Source: Nitrospinota bacterium
GTDB lineage: Bacteria > JADFOP01 > DATKYB01
Length of the DNA stretch: 15,090 nt
Direction: 5' to 3'
Assembly (NCBI GenBank): GCA_035528715.1
Contig: DATKYB010000094.1
Coordinates: 1 to 15,090, forward strand
Shown: piece after piece, positions 11,916-15,090 of the stretch
Layout of the letters: every line of letters starts with the position of its first letter
Numbering within the stretch: position 1 is the first letter of the stretch
Position numbers and translations under genes: made by a program
The notes under the pieces: generated by a model
Told to the model about the DNA's origin: nothing
Seen by the model: the letters and a program-made list of their open reading frames with translations, nothing else
Database searches by the model: none

Positions 11916-11924
11916 TTATTCACA
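11916..11924 (+). promoter_or_regulatory. DnaA box (consensus match)
   Basis: TTATTCACA is an exact match to TTATNCACA. Together with the inverted box at 11927-11935 it forms the 14-bp perfect palindrome TTCACATATGTGAA at 11919-11932. It lies in the predicted dnaA 5' leader, 60-68 bp upstream of the dnaA start codon. Confidence 0.8.
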
Positions 11925-11926
11925 TA

Positions 11927-11935
11927 TGTGAAAAA
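11927..11935 (-). promoter_or_regulatory. DnaA box, inverted
   Basis: The minus strand reads TTTTTCACA, which fits the relaxed consensus TTWTNCACA. It faces the perfect box at 11916-11924 with a 2-bp gap. Confidence 0.6.
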
Positions 11936-11976
11936 ATATTAAATCTTTTAAATCAATATATTAAAAAAACACATAC

Positions 11977-12008
11977 AAAAAAAAGATTTTTTAGCAAACA
12001 CTAAAAAA
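11977..12008 (-). terminator. Possible weak attenuator hairpin in dnaA leader
   Basis: The minus strand reads an 8-bp stem (TTTTTTAG / CTAAAAAA) with a 6-nt loop TGTTTG, then TC and eight Ts. This has the layout of an intrinsic terminator starting a couple of bases after the predicted dnaA transcription start. The stem contains only one G-C pair, so it would be very weak. It may instead be incidental AT-rich sequence or a melting-prone element. Confidence 0.25.
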
Positions 12009-12016
12009 GTATTCAG

Positions 12017-12045
12017 ATTATATCAAACATAAGATATAATGACAA
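12017..12045 (-). promoter_or_regulatory. Predicted sigma-70-type promoter for dnaA
   Basis: The minus strand carries TTGTCA (12045-12040), a 17-nt spacer and TATAAT (12022-12017): five of six and six of six matches to consensus. The predicted start is near 12010, giving a leader of about 154 nt that includes the DnaA-box cluster. An inverted repeat AACAAA-A-TTTGTT (12044-12056) overlaps the -35 edge. Confidence 0.75.
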
Positions 12046-12054
12046 CAAAATTTG

Positions 12055-12063
12055 TTTGGATAA
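12055..12063 (-). promoter_or_regulatory. Degenerate DnaA box upstream of dnaA promoter
   Basis: The minus strand reads TTATCCAAA, one mismatch (position 8) from TTATCCACA. It lies 9 bp upstream of the predicted dnaA -35 element and between the two divergent promoters. Confidence 0.35.
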
Positions 12064-12105
12064 ACACCAAAAACCTCTTATTTTTGTAGATTAAAAAATT
12101 ATTTC

Positions 12106-12134
12106 TTGACAATAGAATATTAACAATTTATAAA
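12106..12134 (+). promoter_or_regulatory. Predicted sigma-70-type promoter for the rpmH operon
   Basis: TTGACA (12106-12111), an exact 17-nt spacer and TATAAA (12129-12134) form a near-consensus promoter. Transcription would start near 12141, leaving a leader of about 57 nt before the rpmH TTG codon. The leader contains the 12-bp AT palindrome TTTAAATTTAAA at 12159-12170. Confidence 0.85.
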
Positions 12135-12197
12135 TATTAGTTTATTTCTATTTAAACTTTTAAATTTAAATAAAAGGCTATTAAAAAGGGGAAGATA

Positions 12198-12332
12198 TTG
12201 AAAAGAACGTATCAGCCTAAAAAAACAAAAAGAAAGAGAACCCATGGTTTTTTAGCAAGGATGAGCTCCAGGGGAGGGGTTAAAACAATAAAAAGAAGAA
12301 GAGAGAAAGGAAGAAAGAGGGTGACCGTCTAA
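12198..12332 (+). CDS. rpmH: Large ribosomal subunit protein bL34
   Basis: bL34 is a small, very basic protein of the 50S subunit. The 44-residue translation starts [22 protein letters not shown] and ends GRKRVTV, the conserved pattern and length of the family (about 44-47 residues). The start codon is TTG: no in-frame ATG or GTG lies between it and the upstream stop at 12171, and the conserved N-terminus begins exactly here. AGGGGA about 5 nt before TTG serves as the ribosome-binding site. The stop codon abuts the rnpA start (TAA then ATG, no gap), so translation of the two is probably coupled. A near-consensus promoter lies upstream at 12106-12134. It is the first gene of the rightward origin block. 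Confidence 0.97.
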   Translation: MKRTYQPKKTKRKRTHGFLARMSSRGGVKTIKRRREKGRKRVTV

Positions 12333-12740
12333 ATGAAAGAGAGCTCTCTCAAGAAAAAAGAAAGGTTGAAAAAAAATAGAGAATACATCTATGTATTTAA
12401 AAAAGGGAAATACATAGAAACGGAGCTATTAAAAATATATTTTGCTCCCTCCATAGAAAAAAGGGGAAGAATTGGCATAGCCATAAGTACAAAGATGTGT
12501 AATAATGTAAAAAGGAACAGTTTAAAAAGAAAAATAAGAGAAGCTCACCGGCTTAATAAAAGAGAGTTAAAAGAAAGCTATGATATAATCATTAGACCAA
12601 AAAAGAGCATGATTTGTCTTACTTCAAAACAAATTGAGGCCCATTTGGTTGAAGCATTCAAGGAGATTTCAGGGAATGTTATTAAAAAACCTTCTGGTTT
12701 TTCTAATCAAAATCTATCAAAAAGTCTTATCCCCGCTTAA
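12333..12740 (+). CDS. rnpA: Ribonuclease P protein component
   Basis: RnpA is the protein cofactor that helps RNase P RNA bind and mature the 5' ends of tRNAs. The 135-residue protein is basic and carries the family signature RNSLKRKIREAHR (61-73), preceded by GRIGIAISTKMCNNVKR, the conserved central strand and RNA-binding helix. The start ATG directly follows the rpmH stop codon, and the rpmH 3' end (GGAAGAAAGAGGG) supplies purine-rich ribosome-binding sequence. The last 21 residues (about 115-135) are encoded by DNA that also encodes the start of yidD in another frame. This tail looks unconserved and makes the protein somewhat longer than the usual 110-125 residues. It belongs to the rpmH-rnpA-yidD-yidC-jag operon. 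Confidence 0.97.
   Translation: MKESSLKKKERLKKNREYIYVFKKGKYIETELLKIYFAPSIEKRGRIGIAISTKMCNNVKRNSLKRKIREAHRLNKRELKESYDIIIRPKKSMICLTSKQIEAHLVEAFKEISGNVIKKPSGFSNQNLSKSLIPA
12660..12665 (+). promoter_or_regulatory. Ribosome-binding site deciding the yidD start
   Basis: AAGGAG lies 10 nt before ATG 12676, inside the rnpA coding region. It favours this start over the in-frame ATG at 12634, which would add 14 residues not seen at the N-terminus of typical YidD proteins. Confidence 0.7.
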
Positions 12741-12888
12741 ACTTCCATCATGCAGGTTCTATCCCAGCTGTTCTAGTTATGCAATTAGAGCAATAAATAA
12801 ACATGGGACGGTGAAAGGCTTTTTATTAACAATGTTTCGTATTATGAAATGTAATCCCCTCCATCCAGGCGGGGTTGACTTTCCATAA
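12676..12888 (+). CDS. yidD: Membrane protein insertion efficiency factor YidD
   Basis: YidD is a small membrane-associated protein that assists YidC- and Sec-dependent insertion of inner-membrane proteins. The 70-residue product has the family pattern: an amphipathic N-terminal helix (LLKNLLVFLIKIYQKVLSP), then PSCRFYPSCSSYAI with Cys26 and Cys32, HG-x-x-KG (43-48), Cys59 and the HPGG motif (63-66). The length matches the usual 70-85 residues when translation begins at 12676. The first 65 nt overlap the end of rnpA in the +1 frame. The stop codon lies 11 nt before the yidC ATG. Position and sequence agree with the conserved rnpA-yidD-yidC order. Confidence 0.94.
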   Translation: MLLKNLLVFLIKIYQKVLSPLKLPSCRFYPSCSSYAIRAINKHGTVKGFLLTMFRIMKCNPLHPGGVDFP

Positions 12889-12899
12889 AAGGAGAGAAA

Positions 12900-14516
12900 A
12901 TGGAGAAAAGGGCTATTATTGCCATAGTCGTATCAATGCTGATCCTCATTGTATATCAATTCCTTTTTGCCCCTCCTCAACAAGTTGGTATGAAGAAGGA
13001 TAAGAAGCCGGCCGTCATAAAAGAGGAATTTAGGGAGAAAGAGCAAGAAGAGGTGGCTAAAACCATAGAAAAGACACCTGCTGTTCAAAAGACAAAACCC
13101 TTTGATTTAAAACCCCTATCAAGAGAAGAAAAGCAGGGCAAAGAGATAACAGTTGAAACCGATCTTTTAAAGATAGTATTAACAAACAAGGGGGGAAGAA
13201 TAAAAGGGATATATATGAAAAAATATAGAGACAGAAGAGGGAAGACTTTTAACCTAGTAAACAGAGGCTTACATGGGGAGTTACCGCTCTTTTTAAAGCT
13301 TCAAGAGCCCTCTTTGACCAAGATTGCCAATGAAGCCGTTTATAATGCTTTTTCAGACACCCTTGTTCTTGACAGTTCTAGGCCAACAGGGAGAATAAGC
13401 ATGACCTATGATTCTCCCAATGGTATAAGCATATCTAAAAACCTTACCTTTTATAATGATTATTATCATATTGACGTGGAAATTGATATAAAAGGGGTTA
13501 ATGAATATACAGTTTTTTGGGGCCCAGGCCTTAATACCAGCAAAGAAAAGGAGGATAGCTATAGCTATGACGGTGCTGCGGCACTCATTAATGATAAAAA
13601 GAAAGATTATGCCCCCAAAAAGATTAATAGTACAGTAATGGAAACCGGAGATATAAAATGGGTTGCCCTGCAAAACAAATATTTTCTATCAGCATTAATC
13701 CCCAAGGCACCACCATCTTTTGCCTTGTTAGAAAAGGACCAAGCTTCAAACATATCTGTAGGCATTAATCTGAACAACCTTAAGGGTGGCGAAGAGGATA
13801 GATTCAAACTATATGTAGGTCCAAAAGAGGACCACAGACTAAAAGCTTACGGTATTGGATTAGAAAAGATCATAGATTACGGATGGTTCAGCTTTCTGTC
13901 TTTGCCATTACTTGTGGCGTTGCGCTTTTTGAATGGGTTGATAGGGAACTACGGGTTTGCTATAATCATACTTACTATACTCATCAAAATAGTATTTTAT
14001 CCTCTTACTGAAAAGAGTTTTAAATCAATGCAAGCCATGCAAAAGATACAACCGAAAATGAAGGCCCTTCAGGAAATATATAAGAACGATAAGCAAAGAC
14101 TAAATCAGGAAATCATGAGCCTTTATAAGCAAAACAAAGTGAACCCTGCAGGTGGATGTCTTCCGATGTTAATACAAGTCCCTATTTTTATAGCACTTTA
14201 TGAGGTTCTCTTGTATTCGATTGACGTAAGACAAACCCCTTTTATTTTATGGATAAACGATCTTTCAGCCAAAGACCCATACTATGTTTTTCCTATATTA
14301 ATGGGAATATCCATGTATGTACAGCAGAAGATGACGCCAACGGCGGGAGACCCCAGATATGCCCAGATTATGAATTTCATGCCCATTGTTTTTACATTTA
14401 TGTTTTTAAACTTTCCTGTTGGTTTAGTCATTTATTGGCTTGTGAATAATTTGCTCACCATTTTTCAACAATATATAATCAAAACAAGGGCTTCGTCTCA
14501 AAAAGAGAAAGCTTAA
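12900..14516 (+). CDS. yidC: Membrane protein insertase YidC
   Basis: YidC inserts and folds inner-membrane proteins, alone or with SecYEG. The 538-residue protein has the Gram-negative form. A first membrane segment (5-23) is followed by a Lys/Glu-rich linker (about 30-80), a large periplasmic beta domain (about 85-315) and the conserved C-terminal insertase core (about 325-530). The core shows SFKSMQAMQKIQPKMKALQ, the cytoplasmic hairpin with NDKQRLNQEIMSLYK, NPAGGCLPMLIQVPIF, QTPFILWINDLSAKDPYYVFPILMG, and the closing pair of membrane segments (about 490-522). The position of the hydrophilic-groove arginine (R366 in E. coli) is Lys363 (ILIKIVFYPLT), keeping the positive charge. AAGGAG about 5 nt before the ATG supports the start. 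The gene follows yidD by 11 nt and precedes jag by 16 nt. Confidence 0.99.
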   Translation: MEKRAIIAIVVSMLILIVYQFLFAPPQQVGMKKDKKPAVIKEEFREKEQEEVAKTIEKTPAVQKTKPFDLKPLSREEKQGKEITVETDLLKIVLTNKGGRIKGIYMKKYRDRRGKTFNLVNRGLHGELPLFLKLQEPSLTKIANEAVYNAFSDTLVLDSSRPTGRISMTYDSPNGISISKNLTFYNDYYHIDVEIDIKGVNEYTVFWGPGLNTSKEKEDSYSYDGAAALINDKKKDYAPKKINSTVMETGDIKWVALQNKYFLSALIPKAPPSFALLEKDQASNISVGINLNNLKGGEEDRFKLYVGPKEDHRLKAYGIGLEKIIDYGWFSFLSLPLLVALRFLNGLIGNYGFAIIILTILIKIVFYPLTEKSFKSMQAMQKIQPKMKALQEIYKNDKQRLNQEIMSLYKQNKVNPAGGCLPMLIQVPIFIALYEVLLYSIDVRQTPFILWINDLSAKDPYYVFPILMGISMYVQQKMTPTAGDPRYAQIMNFMPIVFTFMFLNFPVGLVIYWLVNNLLTIFQQYIIKTRASSQKEKA

Positions 14517-14532
14517 AGAGTAAAGTTGAGTT

Positions 14533-15090
14533 ATGGATTATATTGAATCAGAAGGAAAAACAGAAAAAGAGGCCACGCAGAGGGCGCTTAATCGAATAGG
14601 TGCTACAGAAGAAGAGGTAAAGATAGAGGTCTATGATAATCAGCCAGAAGGCGGTCCAGTAAAGGTTAAAGTGATATATGATAAGAAAAAGATCAGCATG
14701 GCAAGAGCAAAAGAGGTCTTGGAGAACATTCTAGCAAAAATGGATATGTCGGGAGAAATTCAAGGATCAGAGAGAGAAGACGCTTTATATATGAATATTT
14801 TTAGCGAAAAAAAAGGTTTGTTAATTGGTCGCAGAGGAGAAACAATAAACGCCCTTCAGCATATAGTTAATAGGATTGTAAACAAGGATGTTTTAGAAAA
14901 AGTTAAAATAGTGGTTGATACAGAAAACTATAAAGAGAGACAAAAGAATAAAATACAAGATCTTGCAAGAACAGAAGCCCAGAAGGTGAAAGAAACAGGT
15001 CGAGAATCAGCCCTTCCCCCCATGAACGCAGAAGAAAGAAGAATAGCTCATATTGCCCTTAGTGATGATGAAGAAATAGAGACCCAGAGC
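14533..15090 (+). CDS. jag: RNA-binding protein Jag/KhpB (3' end beyond window)
   Basis: Jag (KhpB) is a cytoplasmic RNA-binding protein, typically encoded next to yidC. In firmicutes it works with KhpA and affects cell division and envelope growth. The 186 visible residues include an N-terminal Jag-N-type domain (about 1-52: MDYIESEGKTEKEATQRAL, then KVKVIYD), a KH domain with GLLIGRRGETINALQHIVNR (95-114), and an R3H domain with PPMNAEERRIAHIALSDD, where R169 and H173 form the R-x3-H motif. The frame is still open at the window edge; probably only some 15-25 residues are missing. The start lies 16 nt after yidC with a weak GAG ribosome-binding sequence, so coupling is likely. mnmE is a common next gene but is not visible here. 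Confidence 0.95.
   Translation, partial: MDYIESEGKTEKEATQRALNRIGATEEEVKIEVYDNQPEGGPVKVKVIYDKKKISMARAKEVLENILAKMDMSGEIQGSEREDALYMNIFSEKKGLLIGRRGETINALQHIVNRIVNKDVLEKVKIVVDTENYKERQKNKIQDLARTEAQKVKETGRESALPPMNAEERRIAHIALSDDEEIETQS

Larger units (their letters stand above)
11857..12197. other. dnaA-rpmH divergent intergenic region, candidate oriC half
   Basis: This 341-bp non-coding stretch separates the leftward dnaA arm from the rightward rpmH arm. It contains three clustered DnaA boxes (11905-11935), one degenerate box (12055-12063), opposed promoters for dnaA and rpmH whose -35 elements are 60 bp apart, a hairpin with a T-run in the dnaA leader, and long AT-rich tracts. The strand switch with co-oriented genes on both sides is typical of an origin. 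Three clustered boxes are few for a complete origin, so this may be the regulatory half of a bipartite oriC. Confidence 0.7.

Noticed and set aside
12159-12170. AT palindrome TTTAAATTTAAA in the rpmH leader as an operator
   Set aside because: Such palindromes are expected in sequence this AT-rich, and no known binding motif was recognised.
12634-12675. Longer yidD starting at ATG 12634
   Set aside because: The extra 14 residues do not look like YidD. ATG 12676 has AAGGAG at proper distance and gives the usual family length.
13353-13807. Minus-strand open frames opposite yidC
   Set aside because: yidC is unambiguous on the plus strand, and these frames show no recognisable protein features.

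Overview
The window looks like the replication-origin neighbourhood of a low-GC (AT-rich by eye), Gram-negative-type bacterial chromosome. It carries dnaA, gyrB, gyrA, rpmH, rnpA, yidD, yidC and jag in the arrangement typical of oriC regions. Three features point to a diderm: a YidC with a long N-terminal periplasmic domain, a predicted TPR lipoprotein with the look of an outer-membrane assembly factor, and an NtrC/PilR-type sigma-54 activator. I cannot name the phylum from sequence alone. No mobile elements, CRISPR arrays, tRNAs or rRNAs were seen.

Layout. Left arm, minus strand, reading away from dnaA: dnaA (11856-10549), a 257-bp AT-rich spacer, gyrB (10291-7889), gyrA (7867-5414), a TPR lipoprotein gene (5442-4633) overlapping the end of gyrA by 29 nt, a sigma-54-dependent response regulator (4619-3246), then mfd (3153 to the window edge, 3' end missing). 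Right arm, plus strand: rpmH (12198-12332, TTG start), rnpA (12333-12740), yidD (12676-12888, overlapping rnpA by 65 nt out of frame), yidC (12900-14516) and jag/khpB (14533 to the window edge, last residues missing). The two arms diverge from a 341-bp non-coding region (11857-12197). It holds two good opposed sigma-70-type promoters and a compact DnaA-box cluster in the dnaA leader.

The most interesting signal is in the dnaA-gyrB spacer. Read on the minus strand, a DnaA-box-like 9-mer is followed by a short, partly GC-rich gap. Then come six trinucleotides matching the DnaA-trio pattern (TAA TAA TAG TAG TAG TAG on the plus strand) and a ~94% AT stretch. This is the order of elements described for the basal bacterial origin-unwinding system. 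With the box cluster upstream of dnaA, it suggests a bipartite oriC flanking dnaA, with melting between dnaA and gyrB. dnaN and recF, often found between dnaA and gyrB, are absent here.

How the genes fit together: DnaA, the origin elements and DNA gyrase initiate replication and manage supercoiling. L34, RnpA, YidD, YidC and Jag form the conserved ribosome/tRNA-processing/membrane-insertion block. The gyrB-gyrA-TPR-regulator run is tightly packed and probably co-transcribed, possibly on into mfd. That would put an envelope lipoprotein and a PilR-like regulator under gyrase transcription.
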